The position numbers and the translations under genes are program-made. From Microbacteriaceae bacterium (lineage in GTDB: Bacteria > Actinomycetota > Actinomycetes > Actinomycetales > Microbacteriaceae), in contig RDDZ01000107.1 of assembly GCA_003852775.1 (NCBI GenBank), positions 1-63,902 on the forward strand: 63,902 bases of DNA, written 5' to 3'. Numbering within the stretch: position 1 is the first letter of the stretch; every line of letters begins with the position of its first letter. Positions 24,966 to 34,313 of this stretch are shown piece after piece. The notes below the pieces were generated by a model. It did no database searches. It saw only the letters and a program-made list of their open reading frames with translations, and had not been told where the DNA came from.

Positions 24966-26852
24966 TCATTCGCCGCGCAGCTCGCGCCGCTCCGCCTCGA
25001 GGGCGACCGACTGCCGGCTGAGCGCCGCCTCGCGCTCGTGGTCACCCTCGGCGCGGGCGCGCTGCATCGCGCCGAGCAGCTCGCCCTTACGCCGCAGGAG
25101 GTCGCGGTCGACGAGCGAGGTGACCACCCCCCGGCAGTAGACGCCGACCATCTCGGCGCGCTCCGGGATGGGGGCGACGCCGAGCTGCGTCACGAGCGAC
25201 TCGAACCCCGCCGGCACCTCCTCCTCGACCCGCTGCAGCCAGTCGGGCGCGTCGAGCTGGTCGAGGCGGGCGCGCACGGCGTCGCGCACGATCGCGAGCG
25301 TCGCGTTCGTGAAGCGCGCCTCGACGGCCTTGCCGACGAGGGGGGCGCCGACGAACTGCGGGTACTGCAGGATCGCCATGAGCGCGTCGCGCTCCATCCG
25401 CGTCACCGGATCGGTCGGCAGCTCGGTGAGGTTCGCCTGACGGGGACGCGGCTCCTCCGCGGGCTGTCCGTCGGGCCGGCGCTCGGCATCCGCGCGCGGG
25501 TCCGGGCGGCGGGTCGCCTTCGCCGCGCTCGCGACGGCGCGCGACACCTCGCCGGGGTCCATGCCGAGCCACCCGGCGAGGTTGCGCACGTAGCCGCCGC
25601 GCAACGCGGTGTCGCGGATGCCGGCCACGACGGGCGCGCCCGCCCGCAGCGCCGCGACACGGCCCTCGACCGTCTCAAGGTCGTGGCCGGCGAGGCTGCG
25701 GCGGATCATGAACTCGAACATGGGCTTCCGCTCGGAGATGAGCGTGCGGACGGCCGCGTCGCCGCGGTGGATGCGCAGGTCGCACGGGTCGAGCCCGCCG
25801 GGGGCGACGGCGACGAACGTCTGGGCGGCGAAGCGCTGCTCCTCCGCGAAGGCGCGGCTCGCCGCGCGCTGGCCCGCCTCGTCCGGGTCGAAGGTGAACA
25901 CCACCTCGCCCGTCTGCGAGACCGCCGCGTTGTCGTGGTCGCCGAGCACACGTCGCACGACCTTGATGTGGTCGACGCCGAACGCCGTGCCGCACGTGGC
26001 GACCGCGGTCGTGACACCCGCGAGGTGGCAGGCCATGACGTCCGTGTAGCCCTCGACGATCACGACCTGCTTCTGCTTCGCCACATCGCGGCGCGCGAGG
26101 TCGAGACCGTAGAGCACCTGCGACTTGTGGAACACGAGCGTCTCGGGGGTGTTGAGGTACTTGGGGCCCTGATCGTCGTCGAAGAGCTTGCGCGCGCCGA
26201 ACCCGACCGTCTGCCCCGTGACGTCGCGGATGGGCCAGATCACCCGGCCGCGGAAGCGGTCGTAGGTGTTGCCCCGCTCCCCCGTCGACAGCAGCCCCGC
26301 GGCCGTGAGCTCCTCGACCGTGAAACCCTGCTTCGTGAGCGCGTTCTTGAGCGCGTCGAAGGACTTGGGCGCGTAGCCGACGCCGAAGCGCTCGGCGGCG
26401 GCCTGGTCGAAGCCGCGGCCGCCGAGGAAGTCGCGACCCGGCTGCGCTCCGGGCTCGGCGAGCTGGGCGCGGAAGAACTGCTCGGCCGCCGCGTTCGCCG
26501 CGAGCAGGCGCGCGCGGTTGCCGTGGTCGGATGCGGCGGTGCCGCCGTCCTCGTAGTGGAGCTCGATGCCGACGCGCGCGGCCATGCGCTCGACGGCCTC
26601 CTGGAAGCTCACGTGGTCCATGCGCTGCAGGAAGGTGAAGACGTCGCCGTCCTCGCCGCAGCCGAAGCAGTGGTAGCGGCCGACGCCCGGTCGCACGTGG
26701 AAGCTCGGGCTGCGCTCCTCGTGGAAGGGGCAGAGCCCCTTGAGCGAGCCGACGCCCGCCGACTTGAGGGTCACGTAGTCGCCCACGATGTCGGCGATGT
26801 TCACCCGGGACCGGACCTCGTCGATGTCGCTTCGACGAATCAATCCGGGCAT
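24966..26852 (-). CDS. dnaG: DNA primase
   Basis: The 628-residue protein is a full bacterial primase. A zinc-binding domain carries Cys41, His44, Cys62 and Cys65 (CPFHEE...CFGCGE), followed by the TOPRIM domain (EGYTDVMA, FTFDPDEAG) and a C-terminal DnaB-interacting region. It makes RNA primers for replication forks. A TAGAAT hexamer lies 7 nt upstream of the ATG with no ribosome site, so the transcript is probably leaderless, separate from the dusB-dgt transcript. Confidence 0.98.
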   Translation of the reverse strand: MPGLIRRSDIDEVRSRVNIADIVGDYVTLKSAGVGSLKGLCPFHEERSPSFHVRPGVGRYHCFGCGEDGDVFTFLQRMDHVSFQEAVERMAARVGIELHYEDGGTAASDHGNRARLLAANAAAEQFFRAQLAEPGAQPGRDFLGGRGFDQAAAERFGVGYAPKSFDALKNALTKQGFTVEELTAAGLLSTGERGNTYDRFRGRVIWPIRDVTGQTVGFGARKLFDDDQGPKYLNTPETLVFHKSQVLYGLDLARRDVAKQKQVVIVEGYTDVMACHLAGVTTAVATCGTAFGVDHIKVVRRVLGDHDNAAVSQTGEVVFTFDPDEAGQRAASRAFAEEQRFAAQTFVAVAPGGLDPCDLRIHRGDAAVRTLISERKPMFEFMIRRSLAGHDLETVEGRVAALRAGAPVVAGIRDTALRGGYVRNLAGWLGMDPGEVSRAVASAAKATRRPDPRADAERRPDGQPAEEPRPRQANLTELPTDPVTRMERDALMAILQYPQFVGAPLVGKAVEARFTNATLAIVRDAVRARLDQLDAPDWLQRVEEEVPAGFESLVTQLGVAPIPERAEMVGVYCRGVVTSLVDRDLLRRKGELLGAMQRARAEGDHEREAALSRQSVALEAERRELRGE

Positions 26853-26859
26853 GTCAGTG

Positions 26860-26865
26860 ATTCTA
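26860..26865 (-). promoter_or_regulatory. -10 element (TAGAAT) of dnaG, leaderless
   Basis: TAGAAT then 7 nt then ATG of dnaG on the minus strand; no purine-rich ribosome site between. Transcription would start at or next to the A of the start codon. Confidence 0.55.
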
Positions 26866-26898
26866 GGGAGCAGGTGCGACCCGCGCCGTGCTCAGTCC

Positions 26899-26960
26899 CC
26901 GTTCTCGGGTGCGACCGCGCTCGTACCCGAGAACGGCACGCGCGGCGGATTATCGCCGCG
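26899..26960 (-). terminator. two tandem hairpins between dgt and dnaG
   Basis: CGCGGCG/CGCCGCG (26941-26947 with 26954-26960, 6-nt loop) is followed by CCGTTCTCGGGT/ACCCGAGAACGG (26899-26910 with 26925-26936, 14-nt loop). They lie after the dgt stop and before the dnaG promoter. Likely termination of the dusB-dgt mRNA; T-tracts are lacking. Confidence 0.6.
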
Positions 26961-26965
26961 CCGAA

Positions 26966-28210
26966 CTAACACAGCCTCTCGTGCCAGGCGTTCGCCGACG
27001 GGTCGGTGAGCGAGGCGACCTGGTCGACGATGACGCGCTTGCGGGCCGCGTCGTCGGGCGCCGCCGCGAAGTCGGCGGCAAAGCCCGCGTCGAGCTGCGA
27101 GGGGTCGGCCCACAGGGCGTCGGCGAGCTCCTTGAGGATGCGGCGCTGCTGCGCGTAGATCGGCTTGCGCGCGTTCGTCGACATGACGTTGGCCGCGACG
27201 ATGCCCTTGAGCACCGCGATCTCGGCCTGCGTCTCGACCGGCACGACGACATCCGCGCCGAAGCGCGCGAGCGACGACTGCGGGTAGGCCTCGCGCGTCG
27301 CGCGCACGGCCTCGCCCGCGAAGCGTCCGATGAGCTGCGAGGTGAGGTTCTTGAGGCGCGCCTGGTCGCGGCGGGAGCCGTCCCACGAGTCCACCCAGTC
27401 GGGCAGGTTGTCGAGCCGGTCGAACGCGGCGATGAGCGTCTCGTGGTCGAGCTCGCCGCCGATCCACTCGACCATGCTGTCGACGAGCTCGTCGTGGTTG
27501 ACGCGGGCCGACAGCGCGCGCACGTCGAGGTACCCCGTGATGATCGCGTCCTCCAGGTCGTGCACCGAGTAGGCGATGTCGTCGGAGAGGTCCATGACCT
27601 GCGCCTCGATGCAGCGCACGCGCGGCGGGGCGCCCGCGCGGAGCCAGGTGAAGGCCGGGGTGTCGTCGGCGTAGAAGCCGAATTTGCTGCGGCCGGACGG
27701 GTCGGGGATGCCCTCCTGCTCGGGCCACGGGTACTTGCAGCTCGCGTCGAGGCTCGCGCGGGTGAGGTTGAGGCCGTAGGCGCGGCCGTCGGCGTCGAAC
27801 ACCTTCGGCTCGAGGCGCGTCAGCAGGCGCAGGGTCTGCGCGTTGCCCTCGAAGCCCCCGATGTCGGCCGCCCAGTCGTTGAGCGCGCGCTCGCCGTTGT
27901 GGCCGTAGGGCGGATGCCCGAGGTCGTGGGCGAGGCACGCCGTGTCGACGACGTCGGGATCGAGACCGAGGTTGAGTGCGAGCTCGCGACCGACCTGCGC
28001 GACCTCGAGCGAGTGCGTGAGGCGGTTGCGCGCGAAGTCGAGCCCGGCGGTGGGGCTCAGCACCTGCGTCTTGACGGCGAGGCGCCGCAGGGCGCTCGAG
28101 TGCAGGATGCGCGCACGGTCGCGCGCGAAGTCGCTTCGTCTCGTCGAGTGCTCCTCGGGCAGCATCCGCTCGGCGTCGGCCTCGGAGTACCCCGGGGTCA
28201 GCTCACCCAC
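26966..28210 (-). CDS. dgt: deoxyguanosinetriphosphate triphosphohydrolase-like protein
   Basis: A 414-residue HD-domain protein: RLTHSLEVAQ and CLAHDLGHPPYGHNGE give the metal-binding H...HD set, with QVMDLSDDIAYSVHDLED further on. The family cleaves dNTPs to deoxynucleoside and triphosphate. GTG 28210 is chosen; it overlaps the dusB stop by 8 nt. The order dusB-dgt-dnaG is widely kept in actinobacteria. Confidence 0.93.
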   Translation of the reverse strand: MGELTPGYSEADAERMLPEEHSTRRSDFARDRARILHSSALRRLAVKTQVLSPTAGLDFARNRLTHSLEVAQVGRELALNLGLDPDVVDTACLAHDLGHPPYGHNGERALNDWAADIGGFEGNAQTLRLLTRLEPKVFDADGRAYGLNLTRASLDASCKYPWPEQEGIPDPSGRSKFGFYADDTPAFTWLRAGAPPRVRCIEAQVMDLSDDIAYSVHDLEDAIITGYLDVRALSARVNHDELVDSMVEWIGGELDHETLIAAFDRLDNLPDWVDSWDGSRRDQARLKNLTSQLIGRFAGEAVRATREAYPQSSLARFGADVVVPVETQAEIAVLKGIVAANVMSTNARKPIYAQQRRILKELADALWADPSQLDAGFAADFAAAPDDAARKRVIVDQVASLTDPSANAWHERLC

Positions 28211-29363
28211 CGCTCGTGTCCAGTTCCGCCTCCGTGAGCGCCACGCGGTGGGTCTCCTGGAGCTCGCGCGACTCGAGCCAGCGCTCGGGGAGCGCCGGCT
28301 GCTTGGGCGTGCCCGCACGGCCGCGCTGGCCCTCGGCGTCGGCGCCCGGGTACGGCTGATCGGGGTCGAGACGGCCGAGCAGCTCGTCGATCTCGGCGAG
28401 GCTCGACGACTGCGCGAGCGCGGCGCGCAGCTCCCCGCCGACGGCGTAGCCCTTGAAGTACCAGGCGACGTGCTTGCGGATGTCGCGGCACGCGCGGTTC
28501 TCGTCGCCGTCGAAGAACTCGACGAGCAGCTCCGCGTGGCGACGGAACGCGATCGCGACCTCGCCGAGCGTGGGCTCGGCCTTGTGCTCGCGCCCGGAGA
28601 AGGCGGCCGCGAGGTCGCCGAAGAGCCACGGGCGCCCGAGGCAGCCGCGGCCGACGACGACGCCGTCGCATCCGGTCTCGTCGACCATGCGGAGCGCGTC
28701 CGCCGCCGACCAGATGTCGCCGTTGCCGAGCACGGGGATGCTCGTGACCGTCTGCTTGAGGGTCGCGATGGCCGACCAGTCGGCGGTGCCCGAGTAGAAG
28801 TCGGCCGCGGTGCGGGCGTGCAGCGCGACGGCTGCCGCGCCCGCCCCCTCGGCGATGCGGCCCGCCTCGAGGTAGGTGAGGTGGTCGGCGTCGATGCCCT
28901 TGCGCATCTTGACCGTGAGGGGCAGCGGGCCGGCTGCCTTGACGGCCGCCTCCACGATGCCGCGGAAGAGGTCGAGCTTCCACGGGAGCGCCGCTCCCCC
29001 GCCCTTGCGCGTGACCTTGGGCACCGGGCAGCCGAAGTTGAGGTCGATGTGGTCCGCGCGGTCCTCGGCGACGAGCATCGTGACGGCCTCGGCCATCGTC
29101 TTCGGGTCGACGCCGTAGAGCTGGATCGAGCGGGGCGTCTCCGACTCGTGGTGCTTGATGAGGCGCATCGACTCGGGCGTGCGCTCGACGAGCGCGCGGC
29201 TCGTGATCATCTCGGAGACGTAGAGGCCGGCGCCGTACTCGCGGCAGAGGCGGCGGAAGGCCGTGTTCGTGATGCCCGCCATGGGCGCGAGCACGACCGG
29301 CACGTCGAGGCGGAGCGGGCCGATCGACAGCGCGGGGGCCGGGGGCGCGAATAGGGTGGACAT
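28203..29363 (-). CDS. dusB: tRNA-dihydrouridine synthase
   Basis: The 386-residue protein has the Dus flavoprotein barrel: VLAPMAGITNTAFRRLCREYGAGL, the catalytic Cys in NFGCPVPKVTRKGGGAAL, and the FMN-binding GNGDIWS and GRGCLGRPW motifs. It reduces specific uridines in tRNA with NADPH. Start ATG 29363 gives MSTLFAPP; the ORF is open further upstream but that part lies over the divergent gene. Confidence 0.95.
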   Translation of the reverse strand: MSTLFAPPAPALSIGPLRLDVPVVLAPMAGITNTAFRRLCREYGAGLYVSEMITSRALVERTPESMRLIKHHESETPRSIQLYGVDPKTMAEAVTMLVAEDRADHIDLNFGCPVPKVTRKGGGAALPWKLDLFRGIVEAAVKAAGPLPLTVKMRKGIDADHLTYLEAGRIAEGAGAAAVALHARTAADFYSGTADWSAIATLKQTVTSIPVLGNGDIWSAADALRMVDETGCDGVVVGRGCLGRPWLFGDLAAAFSGREHKAEPTLGEVAIAFRRHAELLVEFFDGDENRACRDIRKHVAWYFKGYAVGGELRAALAQSSSLAEIDELLGRLDPDQPYPGADAEGQRGRAGTPKQPALPERWLESRELQETHRVALTEAELDTSGG

Positions 29364-29403
29364 CCTCTCGATTCTCTCAGATGACACCGTGAGGAGACCG
29401 GAC

Positions 29404-29883
29404 GTGGGCGCGGGACGCGATCGCGTGGCGGCGGACGCCGCCGCACGCGGCATCGAGGTCGAGTTCGTCGAGCGGATGGCGGCGTCCTCCCTCGAGGAGG
29501 CCGCCGAGCTGCTCGGCATCACTCCCGCCGACATCGTGAAGTCGCTCGTCGTGAAGCGCAGCGACGGCACCTTCCTGTTCGCGGAGATCCCGGGCGACCG
29601 CGTGATCTCCTGGCCGAAGCTGCGCGCGCTCGTGGGCGTCAACAAGCTGCAGCTGCCCGACGCCTCCGTCGCCCTCGAGGCGACCGGCTACGAGCGCGGC
29701 ACGATCACGCCCCTCGGGTCGACGACCGCGTGGCCCGTGTACGTGGACGAGCGCATCGTCGGACGCCGCGTGTCGATGGGCGCGGGCGAGCACGGCGTGA
29801 GCCTCTTCGTCGACGCCGACGCCCTCATCGCGGGCCTCGACGCGACGGTGGCCGATATCAGCGAGCCTGCTCCGGCGCGCTGA
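29404..29883 (+). CDS. YbaK/EbsC-family aminoacyl-tRNA deacylase
   Basis: The 159-residue protein has the YbaK fold with the conserved Lys region (ADIVKSLVVKRSDG), the central VSMGAGEHG motif near the end and GYERGTITPLG. Members hydrolyse mischarged Cys- or Pro-tRNA in trans. GTG 29404 follows GAGGAGA by 7 nt, better than GTG 29389 in frame. Divergent from dusB. Confidence 0.88.
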   Translation: MGAGRDRVAADAAARGIEVEFVERMAASSLEEAAELLGITPADIVKSLVVKRSDGTFLFAEIPGDRVISWPKLRALVGVNKLQLPDASVALEATGYERGTITPLGSTTAWPVYVDERIVGRRVSMGAGEHGVSLFVDADALIAGLDATVADISEPAPAR

Positions 29884-29971
29884 CGCCCGTCGCCCCGAGT
29901 CCCGGGAGCTCGCAGACATCGCCCTCGCACGCGACGGCCTCGGGATCGCCGAGCGGGATGAGGCCGCTCAC
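29858..29971 (-). CDS. 37-residue Cys-containing small protein
   Basis: A GTG at 29971 overlaps the DsbA-like stop by four bases (GTGA). The product is SGLIPLGDPEAVACEGDVCE... with two Cys residues three apart in CEGDVC and a Pro/Gly-rich tail. It overlaps the 3' end of the convergent YbaK gene by 26 bp. Coupling and the CxxxxC pair suggest a real redox-linked peptide, but a read-through artefact is possible. No family recognised. Confidence 0.45.
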   Translation of the reverse strand: MSGLIPLGDPEAVACEGDVCELPGLGATGVSAPEQAR

Positions 29972-30630
29972 GACGCGGCTCCCGCGCCGGCCTTCTCCGC
30001 CGCGACCTGGCGCAGCACCTCGGCGAAGGTCGCCGACTCCTGGGCCCCCGAGACGCCGTACTTGCGGTCGATGACGAAGAACGGAACGCCCTGGATGCCG
30101 AACTCGCGCGCGACGGCCTGATCCTCGCGCACGTCGGCGAGGTGCTCGTCGGCCTCGAGCGAGCGGATGACGTCGTCGCGGTCGAAGCCGAGCTCGGCGG
30201 CGAGGTCGGCGAGGTCCTCGACGCGGCCCACGTGCCGTCCCTCCTCGAAGTAGGCCGCGAGCAGCCGCTCCTTCATCTCGAGCTGGCGGCCGCGGAGCTT
30301 CGCGTAGTGCAGGAGCTGGTGCGCCTTGACGGTGTTGGTGTGCTGGAGCGCGTCGTAGTCGTAGTTCAGACCGACGGAGGCCGCGATGCCCATCACGCGG
30401 TCGATCATCTGCTTCGCGGTCGACTCGGGGATGCCCTTGTGGTTGGCGAGGAACTCGACCTCGCTGCCCTCGAAGTCGACGGGCGTGTCGGGCGAGAGCT
30501 CGAAGGAGTGGTACTCGATCTCGACGGGGACGCCCGCCTCCGCGGCGCCCGCCTCGAAGCGGCGCTTGCCGATGAAGCACCACGGGCACGCGATGTCGGA
30601 CCAGATGTCGATCTTGAGGGGTTCGGCCAT
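29968..30630 (-). CDS. DsbA-family thiol oxidoreductase (FrnE-like)
   Basis: The 220-residue protein has the thioredoxin-type active site CPWC (SDIACPWCFIGK) near the N-terminus, the helical insertion and the cis-Pro motif GVPFFVI. No signal peptide, so it is cytoplasmic like FrnE/polyketide isomerase relatives, which act in oxidative stress or on disulfides. It follows the CPBP gene by 43 nt and is coupled to the small downstream frame. Confidence 0.93.
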   Translation of the reverse strand: MAEPLKIDIWSDIACPWCFIGKRRFEAGAAEAGVPVEIEYHSFELSPDTPVDFEGSEVEFLANHKGIPESTAKQMIDRVMGIAASVGLNYDYDALQHTNTVKAHQLLHYAKLRGRQLEMKERLLAAYFEEGRHVGRVEDLADLAAELGFDRDDVIRSLEADEHLADVREDQAVAREFGIQGVPFFVIDRKYGVSGAQESATFAEVLRQVAAEKAGAGAAS

Positions 30631-30673
30631 GTGAAGCGTCAACCGCCCACGCGGTCGACGTATTCCCGCGCGG

Positions 30674-31696
30674 TCATGACGTCGCGAGCTCGCGCGCGCG
30701 GTGGATGCCCCGGCGGCGCGCACCCCGCTCGACCCACGCGAGGTAGGCGACCGTGAACACGAGCTGGATGATCGGCGCGAGCACCGTGCTGCCCTCCGAC
30801 GTCATGACGGTCGTGCCGAGCACGCCGCTCGTGAGCAGCAGGAACGAGACGACGTTGTTGACGACGTGCAGGGCGATCGCCGCCTCGAGCCCGCCCGTGC
30901 GCCAGGTGACGACCGCGAAGCCGACGCCCATGACGGCGACCGAGAGCATCCCCCACAGCTCGTACTGGGTGTGACCGACCGTGAAGATGACGGTCGACAC
31001 GACGATGCCCACCCACACCGGCCGCACCCACGCGCCGAGGGTCTGCATGATGAGCCCGCGGAACACGTACTCCTCCGCCGCCGACTGCAGCGGGACGAGC
31101 AGGAGGATGAGCACGACCGTGAGCGCGAACGCGCCCGCGTCGACGGGCACCGGTTCGAACGGCTCCCCGAATGCGAGCGGGAGGAACGAGATCGCGCTGT
31201 TGAGCACCGTGATCACGAGGGCGGGGACCGCGGCGCACCACAGCATCCACCGCCAGCGCAGCCGGAACGCCACCGAGTGCCGCAGGCCCACGGGCCGCAG
31301 GCCGACGCACAGCATCGCGAGCGGTACGCACGGCAGCATGATCGCGACCGAGGCGAGCAGGTAGGCGAGGCTCAGCGGGTTCGAGGTGTCGCTCAGGTGC
31401 GCGAGCAGCGCGTCCTGGTCGACGAGCAGGTCGAAGTCGACGTCGCCCGTCACGAAGGCGATCGCGAACCAGATGATCGCGACGACGACGGAGGCGACGA
31501 GGAAGAACACCGCGAACAGCGCGACCGCGACGAGCGGACGCCACCACGCGTACCGCGGATTCGCGCGGTAGAGGCGGTGGTACTCGGCGGGGTCCTCGAC
31601 GGGCGGCCGCACGGGGGGCATCGCCGGCGGCTGCCACGCCGCAGGCGGCACCTGAGGCGCGGGCGGCGCACCGTACGCGGGCCCCTCGAAGCTCAT
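30674..31696 (-). CDS. CPBP-family intramembrane metalloprotease
   Basis: The 340-residue protein has a Pro-rich cytosolic N-terminus (about 50 residues) and about eight membrane helices. The family motifs are present: EEYVFRG, a His in TVGHTQYE and HVVNN. Such proteins (CAAX protease/bacteriocin-processing) cleave or modify membrane peptides; target unknown. Start ATG 31696 shares a base with the glyS stop. Confidence 0.9.
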   Translation of the reverse strand: MSFEGPAYGAPPAPQVPPAAWQPPAMPPVRPPVEDPAEYHRLYRANPRYAWWRPLVAVALFAVFFLVASVVVAIIWFAIAFVTGDVDFDLLVDQDALLAHLSDTSNPLSLAYLLASVAIMLPCVPLAMLCVGLRPVGLRHSVAFRLRWRWMLWCAAVPALVITVLNSAISFLPLAFGEPFEPVPVDAGAFALTVVLILLLVPLQSAAEEYVFRGLIMQTLGAWVRPVWVGIVVSTVIFTVGHTQYELWGMLSVAVMGVGFAVVTWRTGGLEAAIALHVVNNVVSFLLLTSGVLGTTVMTSEGSTVLAPIIQLVFTVAYLAWVERGARRRGIHRARELATS

Positions 31697-33081
31697 CAGG
31701 CCCCGCGGAGACGCTCGGCGAGGTAGCCGTGGAGACGATCGAGCGAGACGCGCTCCTGCGCCATCGTGTCGCGCTCGCGCACCGTGACCGCCTTGTCCTC
31801 GAGCGTGTCGAAGTCGACGGTGACGGCGAACGGCGTGCCGATCTCGTCCTGGCGGCGGTAGCGGCGTCCGATGGCGCCCGCGTCGTCGAACTCGATCATC
31901 CAGCTCTCACGGAGCTCGGCGGCGAGCTCGCGCGCCACGGGCGAGAGCTGCTCGTTGCGCGAGAGCGGGAGCACGGCGACCTTGACGGGCGCGAGGCGAC
32001 GGTCGAGACGCAGCACCGTGCGGGTGTCGACGCCGCCCTTCGCGTTGGGCGCCTCGTCCTCGTGGTAGGCGTCGATGAGGAACGCCATGAGGGCGCGCGT
32101 GAGACCGAACGCCGGCTCGATCACGTAGGGGATCCAGCGCTCGCCCGTGGTCTGGTCGAAGTACGACAGGTCCTTGCCGGAGTGCTCGGAGTGCGTCTTG
32201 AGGTCGAAGTCGGTGCGGTTCGCGATGCCCATGAGCTCGCCCCACTCGCCCGAGGCGAAGTTGAAGCGGTACTCGACGTCGACGGTGCGCTTCGAGTAGT
32301 GGCTGAGCTTCTCCTTGGGGTGCTCGTAGAAGCGCAGGTTCTCCTCGCGGATGCCGAGGTCGCGGTACCAGCCGTAGGACGCGTCGATCCAGTACTGGTG
32401 CCACTCCTCGTCCGTGCCGGGCTGGACGAAGAACTCCATCTCCATCTGCTCGAACTCGCGCGTGCGGAAGATGAAGTTGCCGGGGGTGATCTCGTTGCGG
32501 AAGCTCTTGCCGATCTGGGCGATGCCGAACGGGGGCTTCATGCGCGCGCTCGAGAGCACGTTGGCGAAGTTGACGAAGATGCCCTGGGCCGTCTCGGGGC
32601 GCAGGTAGTGCAGACCCTCCTCGTCGTCCACGGGGCCGAGGAAGGTCTTGAGGAGGCCGGAGAAGGCGCGCGGCTCGGTCCACTGCCCGCGCGTGCCGCA
32701 GTTGTCGCACACGATGTCGGCGAGGCCGTTCTCGGGCGCGCGGCCCTTCTTCTCCTCGTAGGACTCGAGGAGGTGGTCCTCGCGGTAGCGCTTGTGGCAG
32801 TTGAGGCACTCGATGAGCGGGTCGGAGAACACCTCGACGTGGCCGGAGGCCTCCCACACCTGGCGGGGCAGGATGACCGACGAGTCGATGCCGACGATGT
32901 CGTCACGGCGCTGCACCATGAACTTCCACCACTCGCGCTTGATGTTCTCCTTGAGCGCGGTGCCGAGGGGGCCGTAGTCCCACGCCGAGCGCGAACCGCC
33001 GTAGATCTCACCCGCCTGGTAGACGAAGCCTCGGCGCTTGGCGAGGGAGATGACCTGGTCGAGAGGGTTGGGCGACGCCAC
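31696..33081 (-). CDS. glyS: glycyl-tRNA synthetase, dimeric class II type
   Basis: The 461-residue enzyme has the bacterial/archaeal-type alpha2 architecture: motif 2 SFRNEITP, motif 3 [10 protein letters not shown], the zinc-binding CLNCHKR...CDNCGTRG pair and a C-terminal anticodon-binding domain. It charges tRNA-Gly. GTG start at 33081 with AGGAG 8 nt upstream. Cotranscribed with CPBP and DsbA-like genes. Confidence 0.97.
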   Translation of the reverse strand: MASPNPLDQVISLAKRRGFVYQAGEIYGGSRSAWDYGPLGTALKENIKREWWKFMVQRRDDIVGIDSSVILPRQVWEASGHVEVFSDPLIECLNCHKRYREDHLLESYEEKKGRAPENGLADIVCDNCGTRGQWTEPRAFSGLLKTFLGPVDDEEGLHYLRPETAQGIFVNFANVLSSARMKPPFGIAQIGKSFRNEITPGNFIFRTREFEQMEMEFFVQPGTDEEWHQYWIDASYGWYRDLGIREENLRFYEHPKEKLSHYSKRTVDVEYRFNFASGEWGELMGIANRTDFDLKTHSEHSGKDLSYFDQTTGERWIPYVIEPAFGLTRALMAFLIDAYHEDEAPNAKGGVDTRTVLRLDRRLAPVKVAVLPLSRNEQLSPVARELAAELRESWMIEFDDAGAIGRRYRRQDEIGTPFAVTVDFDTLEDKAVTVRERDTMAQERVSLDRLHGYLAERLRGA

Positions 33082-33161
33082 GGGGAGCTCCTGTTGATCG
33101 GGCCGCGCCGGCTTGCGCGGTGCGAGTTGCGAACCTCCAGCCTACCGACCCCGGCGCGTCG

Positions 33162-34262
33162 TCAGGCGCGCGCCCGCACCCCGTGCACCGCCCGCACGAT
33201 CGCCTCGACGTCCTCCTGCGTGTTCCACAGGTGGAACGACGCGCGCGCTCGTCCGGCGCGGCCGGAGATCCGGATGCCGGCTGCGGCCATCGCGGCGAGC
33301 TGCTCCCCGTCGGGGTCGGGCCACGACACGATCGCCTGGCGCTGCGACGGCAGCCCGAGCTCGGCGCACAGCAGCTCGCCGAGGCCGGCGGCGCGCTCCC
33401 AGACCTCGGCGATGTCGAGCTCCGCGAAGAGGCCGATCGACTGCTCGGCGCCGATCCACGCCTGCCACGCGGGTGAGACGTCGAAGCGGCGCGCATCGGC
33501 GGCGAGCGTGATGTCGTGGCCGTAGCAGCTCTGCCACACCTCCTGACCGGCGTACCACCCGCCCTGCACGGGGCGCAGGAGCGCGTCGGTCGCCTCCCCC
33601 ACTGTCAGGAAGCTCACACCGCGCGGCGAGCAGAGCCACTTATAGGCGTGGCACACGGTGATGTCGAAGTCGCCCGCGCTCACGGGGAGCACGCCCGTTG
33701 CCTGGGTGGTGTCGCAGAAGGTGAGCGCGCCGTGCCGCGCGGCGGCCTCGCGGATCGCCGCGGCATCCGCGACGACGCCCGTCGCCGACTGCACGAGCGA
33801 GAACACGACGAGGAACGTGTCGTCGGTGATGCTGTCGGCGAGCGCCTCGAGAGCGACGGCGCGCACGTTCGCACCGGGTCGCTCGGCGAACGGGGCGATG
33901 AGCGATGAGAAGTCCCGCTCGGCGATGAGCACCTCGGCGCCCGCGGGGACGGAGGCCGCGACGACGGAGGCCTGCACGGAGGTCTGCGAGCCGATCGCGA
34001 CACGACCCGGGTCGACGCCGACGAGGCGCGCGTAGGAGGCGCGCGTGCGCTCGATGACGGGGTCGTAGCCCTGCGGATCGCGGTCGGCCCGCGCCCAGGC
34101 GTCGAGGTCGGCGCGCAGCGCCTCGACCGCGCGGCGGGGCGGGATGCCGATGGAGGCGGTCGCGACGTAGCCGCGCGGCTCGCCGAACTCGGCGATCGCC
34201 GCCGCGAGCTCGCGCGAGGGCGCGGTGCGGATGGTCACCCCTCCAGCGTGAGTGCCCATCAT
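33162..34262 (-). CDS. class V PLP-dependent aminotransferase/cysteine desulfurase-like enzyme
   Basis: The 366-residue protein has the fold-type I features: FCDTTQATGVLP with the PLP-binding Asp and HAYKWLCSPRG with the Schiff-base Lys. There is no conserved desulfurase Cys loop near the C-terminus, so it more likely acts as an aminotransferase/lyase of the isopenicillin-epimerase/kynureninase-like group. Starts ATG 34262, ATG 34259 and GTG 34238 are all open. Divergent from a LysR regulator that probably controls it. Confidence 0.85.
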   Translation of the reverse strand: MMGTHAGGVTIRTAPSRELAAAIAEFGEPRGYVATASIGIPPRRAVEALRADLDAWARADRDPQGYDPVIERTRASYARLVGVDPGRVAIGSQTSVQASVVAASVPAGAEVLIAERDFSSLIAPFAERPGANVRAVALEALADSITDDTFLVVFSLVQSATGVVADAAAIREAAARHGALTFCDTTQATGVLPVSAGDFDITVCHAYKWLCSPRGVSFLTVGEATDALLRPVQGGWYAGQEVWQSCYGHDITLAADARRFDVSPAWQAWIGAEQSIGLFAELDIAEVWERAAGLGELLCAELGLPSQRQAIVSWPDPDGEQLAAMAAAGIRISGRAGRARASFHLWNTQEDVEAIVRAVHGVRARA

Positions 34263-34301
34263 CTATCGCACAAGGTCATGTCTCGGATGGCATCCATTCG
34301 C

Positions 34302-34307
34302 TAGCGT
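34302..34307 (+). promoter_or_regulatory. -10 element (TAGCGT) of the LysR gene, leaderless
   Basis: TAGCGT, six bases, then the ATG at 34314, with no ribosome site. Transcription should begin at the A of the start codon. The 51-bp region to the divergent aminotransferase would hold the LysR binding site. Confidence 0.5.
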
Positions 34308-34313
34308 TATGGA

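Noticed and set aside
31700-33525. T-box or other riboswitch upstream of glyS
   Set aside because: Only about 80 bp separate glyS from the next gene, and no specifier-loop or T-box-like consensus can be read there.
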